64,000 bases of DNA from Olegusella massiliensis. GTDB taxonomy: Bacteria > Actinomycetota > Coriobacteriia > Coriobacteriales > Atopobiaceae. Under the pieces are notes generated by a model, which worked only from the letters and a program-made list of their open reading frames with translations, did not search any database and was not told where the DNA came from. A program made the translations under genes and the position numbers. Position 1 is the first letter of the stretch. Each line of letters opens with the position of its first letter. Below are positions 8,338 to 17,611 of the stretch, one piece after another. The DNA is taken from positions 1,311,404-1,375,403 of the forward strand of contig NZ_FLLS01000002.1 of the NCBI RefSeq assembly GCF_900078545.1, in the 5' to 3' direction.

Positions 8338-11049
8338 ATGCAAGAACAGGGGAGTACGGTACCCCAAGGAAAAAATGCTGCTGCACGAGCGTTTGATGCG
8401 GTAGATGTGCCCGATCAGATTAAGGACAATCTCTCGCTTTTTCTGCGTTTGGTAAGTACCATCATCAAAGAAAACGATCCAAGCTTGCTTGCAACCTTTG
8501 AGAATCTGCTTGCTGCTGAGGCGGATTTATATAACAAGAACTTAGACACCAAACAGCGCGAATCAATCTTTGAAGAAGCGGTGGGTACCATAGATTTGCT
8601 GCCGACCGAGCAAGCAACGCTGTTAATGCGTGCGTTTGCAACTTTTTTTCACTGTGCAAATATTTGTGAGGAGAGCTATCGCGTACATGCACTTAAGGCT
8701 CGCGAGGCAGAACACAAGCCTTCTGTTGAGAGTGATCCTGTCAACGAGCTGACGGTTGCTTATCACGAACTCACTCTTGAGTGTGGTAAAGAGGGAGCAG
8801 ATCGTTTGCTTGAGCGTTTAGAGTTTCATCCGGTGTTTACCGCGCATCCTACTGAGGCGCGACGCAAAGCAGTCGAAGGTAAAATTCGTCGTATTGCCGA
8901 TTTGCTTGAGGAGCGTTCACGTCTATCAGGTATTGGTTTGGTGGAAAATGAACGCCTGATGTTGCAAGAGATTGAAGCTTTGCTGCGTACTTCTCCCATT
9001 GCGCTCAAAAAACCCACACCTGTTGAAGAGGCCGATACGATTCTGGGCATTTTTGATGCGACGCTTTTTGATATGGTGCCCGAGGTATATCGCCGTTTTG
9101 ATGACTGGGCACAGGGAGATAAGGCCGGTCTGCTACCGCCTAAATGTCCCGCGTTTTTTCATCCTGGGAGCTGGATTGGCTCTGATCGCGACGGCAATCC
9201 TAACGTAACAGCCAAGGTGAGCCGTGATGTTGCTGAGAAATTCCGCGTGCACGCGCTTGAGGCGTTGGCACAGCATACCCATGATGTGGGCCGTAATATG
9301 ACACTGGATGTGTCAACAACTCCGGCATCTGCAGAGTTGCTCAATCTGTGGAATCATCAAGTTGAAATGAGCGAGGGGCTTACAAGTTCTGCTCTTGAAC
9401 GCTCGGCATTTGAGATTCATCGTGCTGTTATGCTGGTGATTTCCCAGCGTTTGCGCGCAACGGTGAGCCGTACAGCAGATGTGATGTATCCATCTGCGGA
9501 GGCATATATAGAGGATCTGCACGTGGTGCAAAGGTCGCTCGCTGAGGCTGGTGCTGTGCGTACTGCGTATGGTCCCTTACAAAAATTAATTTGGCAAGCG
9601 CAAACTTTTGGCTTTCATCTGGTTGAGATGGAGTTTCGTCAGCATTCCGTCGTGCACGCTCGAGCGCTGGCGGATATTCATGAGCATGGTCGTTGGGGAG
9701 AACGTGGCCAGCTCAATCCGATGACTCGTGAGGTACTGGATACCTTCCGTGCAGTCGCCTGGATTCAACGGCGCAATGGTGTCAATGCTGCGCGCCGCTA
9801 CATCATCTCATTTTCTAAAACTGCAAAGGATGTTGAAGCGGTCTACGAGTTGGCGCGTCTTGCTTTTGCACATGCTGAGGATGTGCCGACGCTCGACGTC
9901 ATTCCGCTGTTTGAGCAACTAGAAGACTTGCAGAATGCTGTATCAGTACTTGATGAGATGCTGCATTTACCCGAGGTTCAGCGTCGTCTTGCTCAAAATG
10001 GTCGTAAGCTTGAGGTTATGCTTGGCTACTCTGATTCTTCCAAGGATGCTGGTCCTACTGCTGCAACTTTAGCGCTGCACCAAGCCCAAGGTGAAATTGC
10101 TGCCTGGGCCGAAAAGAACCATATTGACTTAACGCTTTTCCATGGCCGTGGAGGTGCTGTTGGACGAGGGGGAGGCCCCGCAAATCGTGCAGTACTGGCT
10201 CAACCCAAAGGCTCTGTTAATTGCCGTTTCAAACTAACTGAGCAGGGCGAAGTTATCTTTGCTCGCTATGGAAATGTGGCATTGGCTCGTCGCCATGTTG
10301 AATCGGTTGCAGCAGCAACTCTGCTGCAGTCTGCACCTGCCTCTGAGTGGACCAATACAAAATCCACCGAGCGCTACTGGCCGATGGCGCGTGATTTGTC
10401 TGAGTTTTCACGCGAGCGTTATCTCGACCTGCTTGAAAGCGAGGGCTTTGCCGAGTGGTTTGCTACGGTAACGCCTCTGACTGAGATTGGTTTAATGCCT
10501 ATTGGTTCGCGTCCTGCTAAGCGCGGTTTGGGTGCCAAGTCTCTTGATGATCTGCGTACAATTCCTTGGATTTTCTCCTGGAGCCAAGCACGTGTAAATC
10601 TCGCTGCGTGGTATGGCTTGGGTACTGCTTGTGAAAAATTGGGCGACCTTGACAAACTGCGTAAAGCATATTGTGAGTGGCCACTGTTTTCGACCTTTAT
10701 TGATAATGTTGAAATGTCACTGGCAAAGACGGATAGCCGTATTGCACGTATGTATCTTGAGCTGGGCGGACGTGAAGATTTGGCAGCAAAGGTACTGGAT
10801 GAAATGATGCTGACTCGTCGCTGGGTATTAAGTATTGTTGGTGATGAGTGGCCTTTACAGCATCGCCGCGTGCTTGGTCCTGTGATTCGTATGCGTCTGC
10901 CCTTTGTGAACGTGCTTTCGATGACCCAAGCACGTGCGTTGCGGGCAGTTCGTGGCGGTAAGTTGACCGATGCTGAGCGCGAGCGTCTTATCTACTTAAT
11001 TTTGTGTACCGTATCTGGAGTCGCGGCTGGTCTACAAAATACTGGCTAA
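8338..11049 (+). CDS. ppc: Phosphoenolpyruvate carboxylase
   Basis: A 903-residue enzyme that carboxylates PEP with bicarbonate to oxaloacetate, an anaplerotic step. All signature elements are present: FHPVFTAHPTEARRKAV (catalytic His) near residue 165, GSDRDGNPNVT near 280, GYSDSSKDAG near 563, FHGRGGAVGRGGGP near 601, and the conserved C-terminal QNTG. The frame is open from 8245. ATG 8338 is chosen because GGAAGGAG ends 5 nt before it; ATG 8335 is the close alternative. Two copies of TGGCTAAGCAGA (11042 and 11057) span and follow the stop codon. Confidence 0.97.
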   Translation: MQEQGSTVPQGKNAAARAFDAVDVPDQIKDNLSLFLRLVSTIIKENDPSLLATFENLLAAEADLYNKNLDTKQRESIFEEAVGTIDLLPTEQATLLMRAFATFFHCANICEESYRVHALKAREAEHKPSVESDPVNELTVAYHELTLECGKEGADRLLERLEFHPVFTAHPTEARRKAVEGKIRRIADLLEERSRLSGIGLVENERLMLQEIEALLRTSPIALKKPTPVEEADTILGIFDATLFDMVPEVYRRFDDWAQGDKAGLLPPKCPAFFHPGSWIGSDRDGNPNVTAKVSRDVAEKFRVHALEALAQHTHDVGRNMTLDVSTTPASAELLNLWNHQVEMSEGLTSSALERSAFEIHRAVMLVISQRLRATVSRTADVMYPSAEAYIEDLHVVQRSLAEAGAVRTAYGPLQKLIWQAQTFGFHLVEMEFRQHSVVHARALADIHEHGRWGERGQLNPMTREVLDTFRAVAWIQRRNGVNAARRYIISFSKTAKDVEAVYELARLAFAHAEDVPTLDVIPLFEQLEDLQNAVSVLDEMLHLPEVQRRLAQNGRKLEVMLGYSDSSKDAGPTAATLALHQAQGEIAAWAEKNHIDLTLFHGRGGAVGRGGGPANRAVLAQPKGSVNCRFKLTEQGEVIFARYGNVALARRHVESVAAATLLQSAPASEWTNTKSTERYWPMARDLSEFSRERYLDLLESEGFAEWFATVTPLTEIGLMPIGSRPAKRGLGAKSLDDLRTIPWIFSWSQARVNLAAWYGLGTACEKLGDLDKLRKAYCEWPLFSTFIDNVEMSLAKTDSRIARMYLELGGREDLAAKVLDEMMLTRRWVLSIVGDEWPLQHRRVLGPVIRMRLPFVNVLSMTQARALRAVRGGKLTDAERERLIYLILCTVSGVAAGLQNTG

Positions 11050-11199
11050 GCAGATTTTGGCTAAGCAGACGCGAGTACGACAGCTGTGCTTGCGCCTGCT
11101 TTGTGTAGATGCTTGCCGAATCCTCTGTAAGCAAAATGGTGCGTGATGAGGTGCTGGCACAGAGGTTCTGATTATTTTTTCACGTAAAGAAAAAAATTC

Positions 11200-11227
11200 T
11201 TGCTACTCTTTAAGTTAACCTTATACT
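11200..11227 (+). promoter_or_regulatory. Promoter of feoA-feoA-feoB with TAAGTTAACC operator-like motif
   Basis: TTGCTA at 11200-11205 and TATACT at 11222-11227 are separated by 16 nt, giving a plausible sigma-A promoter. The spacer contains TAAGTTAACC at 11211-11220. Nearly the same decamer occupies the same place in two other promoters of the window (23297-23306 and 32257-32266). It resembles one half of a DtxR/IdeR-type iron box. The start codon of the first feoA lies about 55 nt downstream of the -10. Confidence 0.5.
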
Positions 11228-11285
11228 ACTATGAGTTAAGACTGGCGAACATGTCTGAAGGGGTTTCAGATGCTGAGGAGGAAAC

Positions 11286-11567
11286 ATGGAAGTCGCTATG
11301 AATAGACTAGTTTCTGAGTCCGCTTCTCCTGCGACAAGTCCCGTAGGAGCGCAACTGCCGTTGAACTTGGTGCATGAAGGTGAAACTGTTCACGTCCTTA
11401 AGTTGCATGGTGATAAAGCAACCCGCCAGCATCTCATTGAATTGGGCTTTGTTGAAGGTAGTCAAATTAAAGTTATTACTCACTCTGCATCGGGTGTTAT
11501 CGTTAATATCAAAGGTGCCAACCTGGGCATTGACTCTAACATGGCTCGGCGCATTACTACGTATTAG
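11286..11567 (+). CDS. feoA: FeoA-domain ferrous iron transport protein (first copy)
   Basis: A 93-residue protein. Residues ~25-93 form an SH3-like FeoA domain (HLIELGFVEGSQIKVI...NIKGANLGID). The N-terminal ~22 residues are an extra Ser/Ala/Pro-rich stretch not found in minimal FeoA. AGGAGG at about 11276-11281 supports the ATG at 11286. FeoA is a small cytoplasmic accessory of the FeoB Fe(II) transporter. It is the first gene of a feoA-feoA-feoB operon. A small GC hairpin (GCCACA 11575-11580 / TGTGGC 11584-11589) follows the stop and could set relative expression. Confidence 0.9.
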   Translation: MEVAMNRLVSESASPATSPVGAQLPLNLVHEGETVHVLKLHGDKATRQHLIELGFVEGSQIKVITHSASGVIVNIKGANLGIDSNMARRITTY

Positions 11568-11670
11568 GGAAAACGCCACATTCTGTGGCATTCCATAGGC
11601 GTCTTTATGAGGGAGACGTCAGATGTGTATGTTGTCGCAAAACTTGCGGCAAAATCAGGAGGGAAGAGGG

Positions 11671-11892
11671 ATGACTACTCTCAAAGATGTGAAGGTTGGC
11701 AGCAGCACTGTTGTTACCAAACTCACCGGTACAGGCGCTATCAAGCGGCGCATTATGGATATGGGCCTGACCAAGGGTACCGAAATTTATGTGCGCAAAG
11801 TCGCACCTCTAGGCGATCCTATTGAGATTACCGTGAGAGGTTATGAGCTGAGCATTCGCAAGGATGAAGCAGAAAACGTTGAGGTTGCGTAA
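11671..11892 (+). CDS. feoA: FeoA-domain ferrous iron transport protein (second copy)
   Basis: A 73-residue minimal FeoA domain (TGTGAIKRRIMDMGLTKGTEIYVRK then a C-terminal beta-rich half). The start is ATG 11671, preceded by AGGAGGG; an upstream in-frame ATG at 11623 lacks a good ribosome binding site. It is clearly diverged from the first copy, so the two FeoA proteins may have separate roles, for example one per FeoB face or one regulatory. It sits between feoA-1 and feoB, with inverted-repeat hairpins (GCCACG 11953 / CGTGGC 11969) in the gap before feoB. Confidence 0.92.
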   Translation: MTTLKDVKVGSSTVVTKLTGTGAIKRRIMDMGLTKGTEIYVRKVAPLGDPIEITVRGYELSIRKDEAENVEVA

Positions 11893-12012
11893 TTAGAGGG
11901 ACATATCAATTTTTTTGCATAAAGAGTTCGGCTCGTCTAACAAAATGGCAACGCCACGTGCCTAAAACCGTGGCAGTACGCTTTGTGCGTGCAGTAACAA
12001 GAAAGGTTTGGA

Positions 12013-14274
12013 ATGGCAGATAAGACTTACATTGCGCTTGCAGGCAACCCTAACTGCGGCAAAACCACGCTTTTTAATGAGTTGACGGGCTCTAATGGCT
12101 ATGTCGGCAACTGGCCGGGTGTTACCGTTGAAAAAAAACAGGCGCCTTGGCTTGCCGATAGAAAGATTGAGTTTGTTGACCTTCCAGGAATTTATTCCTT
12201 GTCTCCCTATTCTCCCGAAGAGACGGTTTCTCGTGATTACCTGCTGGATAGTCGCCCTAATGCGACGATTAATCTTGTCGATGTAACTAATCTTGAGCGC
12301 AATCTCTATCTCACAACGCAGGTTCTTGAGACGGGCTGCCCTGTGGTAGTGGGCCTCAACATGTGCGATTTACTCAAAGAGCGTGGTGATGTTATTGATA
12401 CCAAAGCTTTGTCTGAGAAGCTTGGTGTGCCCGTGCTAGAGGTTTCAGCTCTGCACAATCAGGGACTGGACGAGCTGGTGAAGACTGCCGTTTCTGCTGG
12501 CAAAGCTGGCAAGGCTGCTACGGGTGTCAAATGTTTCCCCGCAGATGTAGAGGATGCGCTTAGCAAGATTGCAGCTCGTATTACGGGCAAATGTGCAGCT
12601 AACTTAGTGCGCTGGTATGCCATCAAGATCTTTGAGCGCGATGCGGTAGCCGTTGACTCACTGAAGCTTTCTCAGGCAATGCTTGCTGAGCTTGATGCAA
12701 TCATATCTACGGTTGAAGCTGAGCGTGATGATGCTGCTGAAGACATCATTGCTTCTGAGCGTTACGAGTGGATTGCTGGTGTTATGGATGCCTGCGTTAA
12801 AAAGGCACCCAAAAAGCTTACGCGCTCTCAGAAGATTGACAAAATTATCACCAATCGTTTTTTGGGTTTGCCTATCTTTATGCTCGTTATGATTGGTGTG
12901 TATTGGATTGCCATCTCGACTGTTGGTACAGGAGCTACCGACTGGGTTAATGACAATCTCTTTAGCGACGGCTGGGAGCTCTTTGGCATGGCCATGCCTT
13001 CAATTCCAGCTGTTGTGACGGGCTGGCTTGAGGCAGCGGGCGCAAGTGCGCTGGTCACCAGCCTTGCAGTTGATGGCGTTGTTACAGGTGTTGGTGCTAT
13101 TTTGGGCTTTGTACCTCAGATGACCGTACTGTTTGTCTTGCTTTGCTTCCTTGAGGATTGCGGCTATATGAGCCGCGTTGCCTTTGTTATGGACCGCGCA
13201 TTCCGTCGTTTTGGTTTGTCTGGCAAGTCGTTTATTCCTATCTTGATTAGCTCTGGCTGTGGTGTCCCCGGTGTTCTTTCGACCAAGACAATCGAAAACG
13301 AGCGTGATCGCCGCATGACCGCTATGGTTACGACTTTTATTCCGTGTAGTGCCAAACTGCCCATCATTGCTCTGCTTATGGGCGCACTGATTGGTGGCGT
13401 TAAGGCATGGTGGATTGCGCCATTTTTCTATTTCCTTGGTGTGCTTGCGGTTATTGTGTCTGCCATCATGCTCAAGAAAACCAAGCCCTTCTTGGGTGAG
13501 CCTGCTCCCTTTGTGATGGAGTTGCCTGATTACCACTTCCCCTCGATTAAGTCTTGGTTCTTGCATGTGTGGGAACGCGTTAAGAGCTTTATTGTCAAGG
13601 CAGGTACCATTATCTTTGCGTCAACGGTAGTGGTGTGGTTCCTTTCCAACTTTGGTTTTGCTGGGTGGGAAGGCGGCAGCGGTGCTTTTGGGTACCTGCC
13701 TGGCATGGAGGGCGCTCCCGATGAGTTTATTGACTACTCTGTGCTTGCCACTTTCTCTGGTCTCATTGCTTGGATTTTTACACCTTTGGGCTTTGTCAGC
13801 TGGAAGGCAACTGCTATGTCCGTTATGGGACTAGTTGCCAAGGAAAATATTGTTTCTACCTTTGCCACGCTTTCGTCTTTGGGTGATGCAGGGGAAACTG
13901 ACCCCTCCATGTGGGTTGCCTTTGGCCAGATGTTTGCTGCGAATGGTGTGGTCAATACCGGCGCGATGCTTGGTTTTGTTGCCTTTAATATGCTCTGCGC
14001 ACCCTGCTTTGCTGCCATGGGTACCATCAAGCGTCAGATGGATGATATTAAGTGGTTCTGGGCAGCGATTGGTTATGAGTGCCTCTTTGGTTGGGTTGTC
14101 GGCATGATAATCAATCAGCTCTATGGTCTGATTGTTTACGGCAGCTTTGGTTTTTGGACGCTGGTGGCGTTTGTGTTGCTCGCAGCTATGTTGTTCCAGC
14201 TCTTCCGCCCGGTGCCTACGCATGAGCATAAGGACAACAAAATCCTGACAAAGCTTAGCGAGCAATCCCAGTAA
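12013..14274 (+). CDS. feoB: FeoB ferrous iron transporter (GTPase-coupled)
   Basis: A 753-residue inner-membrane protein that imports Fe(II). The N-terminal G domain shows G1 GNPNCGKTT (residues ~11-19), G3 DLPGIYSLSP (~57), G4 NMCD (~117) and an effector region (NWPGVTVEKK). A helical GDI region follows. From residue ~280 on there are multiple transmembrane segments with the Cys-containing Gate motifs (SGCGVPGVLSTKTIENERDRR and PCSAKLPIIALL). The length is typical. It is the last gene of feoA-feoA-feoB; no feoC is seen. A strong intrinsic terminator lies 40 bp downstream. Confidence 0.97.
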   Translation: MADKTYIALAGNPNCGKTTLFNELTGSNGYVGNWPGVTVEKKQAPWLADRKIEFVDLPGIYSLSPYSPEETVSRDYLLDSRPNATINLVDVTNLERNLYLTTQVLETGCPVVVGLNMCDLLKERGDVIDTKALSEKLGVPVLEVSALHNQGLDELVKTAVSAGKAGKAATGVKCFPADVEDALSKIAARITGKCAANLVRWYAIKIFERDAVAVDSLKLSQAMLAELDAIISTVEAERDDAAEDIIASERYEWIAGVMDACVKKAPKKLTRSQKIDKIITNRFLGLPIFMLVMIGVYWIAISTVGTGATDWVNDNLFSDGWELFGMAMPSIPAVVTGWLEAAGASALVTSLAVDGVVTGVGAILGFVPQMTVLFVLLCFLEDCGYMSRVAFVMDRAFRRFGLSGKSFIPILISSGCGVPGVLSTKTIENERDRRMTAMVTTFIPCSAKLPIIALLMGALIGGVKAWWIAPFFYFLGVLAVIVSAIMLKKTKPFLGEPAPFVMELPDYHFPSIKSWFLHVWERVKSFIVKAGTIIFASTVVVWFLSNFGFAGWEGGSGAFGYLPGMEGAPDEFIDYSVLATFSGLIAWIFTPLGFVSWKATAMSVMGLVAKENIVSTFATLSSLGDAGETDPSMWVAFGQMFAANGVVNTGAMLGFVAFNMLCAPCFAAMGTIKRQMDDIKWFWAAIGYECLFGWVVGMIINQLYGLIVYGSFGFWTLVAFVLLAAMLFQLFRPVPTHEHKDNKILTKLSEQSQ

Positions 14275-14313
14275 GCTTTGGTTTCATTTGGCTTGATGTG
14301 CACGTTGTAATTT

Positions 14314-14353
14314 GGAGCTGCATCAGAAGTTGATTCTGATGCAGCTCTTTTTT
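14314..14353 (+). terminator. Rho-independent terminator of the feo operon
   Basis: GAGCTGCATCAGAA and TTCTGATGCAGCTC form a perfect 14-bp stem with a GTTGA-type loop, followed by a run of six or seven T. Confidence 0.92.
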
Positions 14354-14608
14354 ATAGCTATCCCAAGTGCCGCTTGAGCAGATGGATAAGTAAGTCCTCC
14401 CGTACCAAGCATACGTATGTCTGTATCCCGCAGGGTGCTCAGGCAGAGATCCTCTCAGAGTCATTCATCGTTGCAGGCGCTCTTGTGTCTCAACTGCGTT
14501 ACAGCTGCTGCGGCCATCCTGTGCTGCGTGCATAATACTTGCATGTTCGTGCGGGTTGTCTTGGTATCAAGTTTTACCACGACAACAAGCAGCAATTTGG
14601 AGGTGCAT

Positions 14609-15574
14609 ATGAAGGCAAGAAAGATCGGCATCATCGGAGTGGGTCATGTTGGTGCTCATGTGATGTTTGATATGGCAGTCCTAGGGATTGCCGATGAAAT
14701 TATTCTTGTAGACATTAACGACAAAAAGTCTGCCTGCGAGACCCAAGATCTCTTCGATAGCTTGTCTTTGTTACCGTATCGCGTTCGTGTTCGTGTGGGT
14801 GATATTGAGGATTTGGCTGATGCTGATGTAGTGGTAAATGCCTCTGGCAAGGTCTCTCTGCTCATCGGTAGTACTGATCGTACGCGTGAGCTGCGCTATA
14901 CCATCCCCGCAGTGCATACTTGGGTTGACCGCCTGCACACGTCTGGCTTTGACGGCATATTGATCGATATTTCTAATCCTTGTGATGTGGTTACACGTGA
15001 GATTGCCTTGGGTTTGGGGCTTCCCAAAGGCCGTGTATTTGGTACAGGCACCGGTTTGGATACCGCGCGTTTGGTATCGCGCTTGGCAGAAGAGACGGGC
15101 ATCGGCCACAAGTCAATTACTGCTTTTATGATTGGTGAGCACGGGAGCGCACAGTTTTGTCCGTGGTCGTGCGTGAGTTTTGCTGGTGTGCCTTTAAGTG
15201 AGATGGCAAAACGTGACGAGAAGTTTGCCTTTGATCACGACAAGATAGAAGATCTTGCGCGCCAAGGTGGTTGGGTTACCTTTGCGGGCAAGCAGTGCAC
15301 GGAGTACGCTATTGCGTTGACGGCCGCACGTATGGCCCAGGCTGTGCTACATGATGAGAAGCTCATTATGCCTGCAAGCGCTTTGCTTGAGGGAGAATAT
15401 GGCGAGCAAGACATTTACGTGGGTATTCCTGTAGTAATTGGCGCTGGCGGTGTTGAGCAGATCCATGAGCTGCCACTAACCGCAACAGAGCTTGCGCGCT
15501 TCCACGACTGCTGCGAGAGCATTCGCACCAACATGGCGCTTGCCGATGAGTTATATCCCGAAAAGCAAGCGTAG
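14609..15574 (+). CDS. L-lactate / L-2-hydroxyisocaproate dehydrogenase-type NAD enzyme
   Basis: A 321-residue member of the LDH/MDH superfamily. The NAD-binding GIIGVGHVGAHV lies at residues 7-18. NPCDV, GTGTGLDTARL (Asp/Arg substrate pair) and GEHGSAQF (catalytic His) follow. The loop before the catalytic region reads GKVSLLIGSTDRTREL. It lacks the QKPGETR-type loop of true lactate dehydrogenases and looks like the L-2-hydroxyisocaproate dehydrogenase branch, so the substrate may be a bulkier 2-oxoacid. ATG 14609 follows GGAGG by ~6 nt; the frame is open from 14417. It has its own terminator. Confidence 0.82.
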   Translation: MKARKIGIIGVGHVGAHVMFDMAVLGIADEIILVDINDKKSACETQDLFDSLSLLPYRVRVRVGDIEDLADADVVVNASGKVSLLIGSTDRTRELRYTIPAVHTWVDRLHTSGFDGILIDISNPCDVVTREIALGLGLPKGRVFGTGTGLDTARLVSRLAEETGIGHKSITAFMIGEHGSAQFCPWSCVSFAGVPLSEMAKRDEKFAFDHDKIEDLARQGGWVTFAGKQCTEYAIALTAARMAQAVLHDEKLIMPASALLEGEYGEQDIYVGIPVVIGAGGVEQIHELPLTATELARFHDCCESIRTNMALADELYPEKQA

Positions 15575-15607
15575 ATCCAGCATATTTGAGCTGCAAGACT
15601 GACTATA

Positions 15608-15641
15608 AAGCGTGTCTATCAAATGGTAGGCACGCTTTTTA
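15608..15641 (+). terminator. Rho-independent terminator after the hydroxyacid dehydrogenase
   Basis: AGCGTGTCTATC pairs with GGTAGGCACGCT (two G-T wobbles) around an AAAT loop and is followed by TTTTT. Confidence 0.88.
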
Positions 15642-15876
15642 TCTTAAGTTTTCTATCAAGCAGAGCTTCTCAGTTATTTTGATACCTATTTTTAAAGTAT
15701 GCGCAGGGGGCTGCCGCTGGTAAAAAGACTCCTGTTTAAGAAGTGAGAAAGAGCTTAAATCATGTTACCTCTGGTATACTTATTGAGTTAGTTATAGAAA
15801 ACTTATGAGTGGGTGAGAAACAATCTTTCATTTAGAGTACTTCTCAGCCATACTCGCAGCGGAATAGGAATTGACT

Positions 15877-17604
15877 ATGGGTGATACCAGGAAAACTAAT
15901 TCCTTTATGACGCAGAAGCTCTGGGAACTCACAGCGCAGACCAGTTGCCAAAAAAGGGCAGTGGTCGCTGCAGCCATGCTTGTAGTGACAGGTGTGGTGT
16001 GCATACTTGTGCTTCAATTGCCTCAACTCAAATCTGTTCAGGCGCAGGGGAGAAGGCCTGTTACCACTTTAAGCACCAAGCAAAACAATGCCACGCAAAG
16101 CGCTGTCGCCACCCAAGCTGACTTTTCACAAGCAACAATACCTCAGGAAAAGTCCGAAACCGTAACAGTACAAGCGGCTCCTGATGGTAGTTTTCACGAT
16201 ATACGTGTAGCGGTTCAGCTCACCAACCCCAGCAGTGCAAAAACCCTGCGTGACCAGTCAAATCTTTCTGAACTCGAAGAAGATGAAACGAACGCTCGGC
16301 CTACAAAAACAGCTCAAGGCCTGCTGTGGTCAAGTGGGGAGCCTACCCTCAAGTACAAAGGTAAATCCACACAGCAGCTGCCTTTTGCTCTGCGGATGAG
16401 TTATGAGCTTGATGGCAAGACAATCACTGCCAACCAACTTGCAGGCAAAAGCGGGCACGTTAAGATTTGCTACCAATTTGAAAATCTTACAAGTAAAGAT
16501 CCAAAGCACTGCGTGCCTTTTGTTGCACTTTCTGCTCTTATGCTTGATGGCGAGAAGTTCAGTAAAGTGCAGGTCAGCAATGGTAAGTCGATGGATATGA
16601 ACGAGCGTATCATGGTAGTTGGATATGCCATGCCCGGTTTGCAGGAAGGTCTTCATCTCAAAGGAGATACCCAAGATATCCCCTCATCATTCACCATCGA
16701 AGCTGATGTTAAAGATTTTGCACTTGATACTGCTGTGACACTGGTTTCAACTGATGCTCTCAATGATTTCAAGCTTGAATTTGGTGAAGATGCACGTGAC
16801 TCAATGGACAAACTTAAAGATGCCAGCTCACAGCTTACATCTGGTTCGCAGTCACTTGCTGATGGTATGGACAAGCTGAGTTCAGGTGCAGGTACTTTAT
16901 CTGATGCCATAGTAACAGCTCAAACGGGTGCATCTCAGCTCTCGGAAGGTGTGGATAGCTATACGAGTGGTGTTGATCAAGCAGCCAAGGGGGCTACAAC
17001 TTTGCAAGCTGCACTTGATGCGGCTGTAGAGGAGGCACAGTCCCAGGCGGCAGTAGCTCAGGACACTCTTTCTCAGCTGCAAACGCAGTATGCAGCAGCG
17101 TATGAAGCAGTCCTTGCCGACCCGAACCCCGAAAACCTCGCTGCACTACATGAGGCGGTCCAGGCGCTTGCTCATACATCAGGGATTGCGGGCCAGGCGG
17201 CAGGTGCAGCAGCAGCTTTACAAAATGACCAGCTTACGCAGGGCATTTCTTCGCTGAATACGGGTTTGGCTAGGCTTAGCGCTAACAGTCAGCAGCTCAA
17301 AGATGGTGCATCCCAGTTGAACGACGGTCTTTTGCAGTTAAGTGATGCGAGCGGCGCGCTTGCAAAGGGTACCGACAAGGCAGCAGAAGGATCCTCCGCG
17401 CTTGCCGAGGGCTTCTTGCAGCTCGACAAGCAGGGCATTCAGCGCATCGTCAGTCTATATGAAGACGATGTCGTTGGCCTTCGTGATCGCATAAAGTCGC
17501 TGCAAGCAGCAGGAAAACGCTATGACACTTTCAGCGGTATTGAGGCTGGCACCAAAGGCAGCGTGCGCTTTGTAATCAAGACTGCAGCCATTGGCCTAGA
17601 TTAG
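15877..17604 (+). CDS. YhgE/Pip-like single-pass protein with extracytoplasmic coiled-coil repeats
   Basis: A 575-residue protein with one N-terminal transmembrane helix (about residues 28-50) and no other clear membrane span. The middle (~60-280) is a beta-rich extracytoplasmic domain. Residues ~300-520 are built of Leu/Gly-spaced helical repeats of the form LxxGxxxLxxG, as in the coiled-coil part of YhgE/Pip proteins. ATG 15877 has AGGAA upstream; TTG 15871 is an alternative. It is followed after 7 nt by an ABC ATPase and a large FtsX-type permease, so it probably works as the periplasmic/cell-wall partner of that transporter. The cargo is unknown. Confidence 0.7.
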   Translation: MGDTRKTNSFMTQKLWELTAQTSCQKRAVVAAAMLVVTGVVCILVLQLPQLKSVQAQGRRPVTTLSTKQNNATQSAVATQADFSQATIPQEKSETVTVQAAPDGSFHDIRVAVQLTNPSSAKTLRDQSNLSELEEDETNARPTKTAQGLLWSSGEPTLKYKGKSTQQLPFALRMSYELDGKTITANQLAGKSGHVKICYQFENLTSKDPKHCVPFVALSALMLDGEKFSKVQVSNGKSMDMNERIMVVGYAMPGLQEGLHLKGDTQDIPSSFTIEADVKDFALDTAVTLVSTDALNDFKLEFGEDARDSMDKLKDASSQLTSGSQSLADGMDKLSSGAGTLSDAIVTAQTGASQLSEGVDSYTSGVDQAAKGATTLQAALDAAVEEAQSQAAVAQDTLSQLQTQYAAAYEAVLADPNPENLAALHEAVQALAHTSGIAGQAAGAAAALQNDQLTQGISSLNTGLARLSANSQQLKDGASQLNDGLLQLSDASGALAKGTDKAAEGSSALAEGFLQLDKQGIQRIVSLYEDDVVGLRDRIKSLQAAGKRYDTFSGIEAGTKGSVRFVIKTAAIGLD

Positions 17605-17611
17605 CAAGACG

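Noticed and set aside
11211-11220. Canonical Fur box in the feo promoter
   Set aside because: The motif lacks the GATAATGATAATC-type palindrome. A DtxR-like half site fits better, but the regulator is unproven.
13000-13566. 188-codon frame antisense to feoB
   Set aside because: Shadow of the feoB coding sequence with no domain. Long antisense frames of this kind occur opposite most large genes here.
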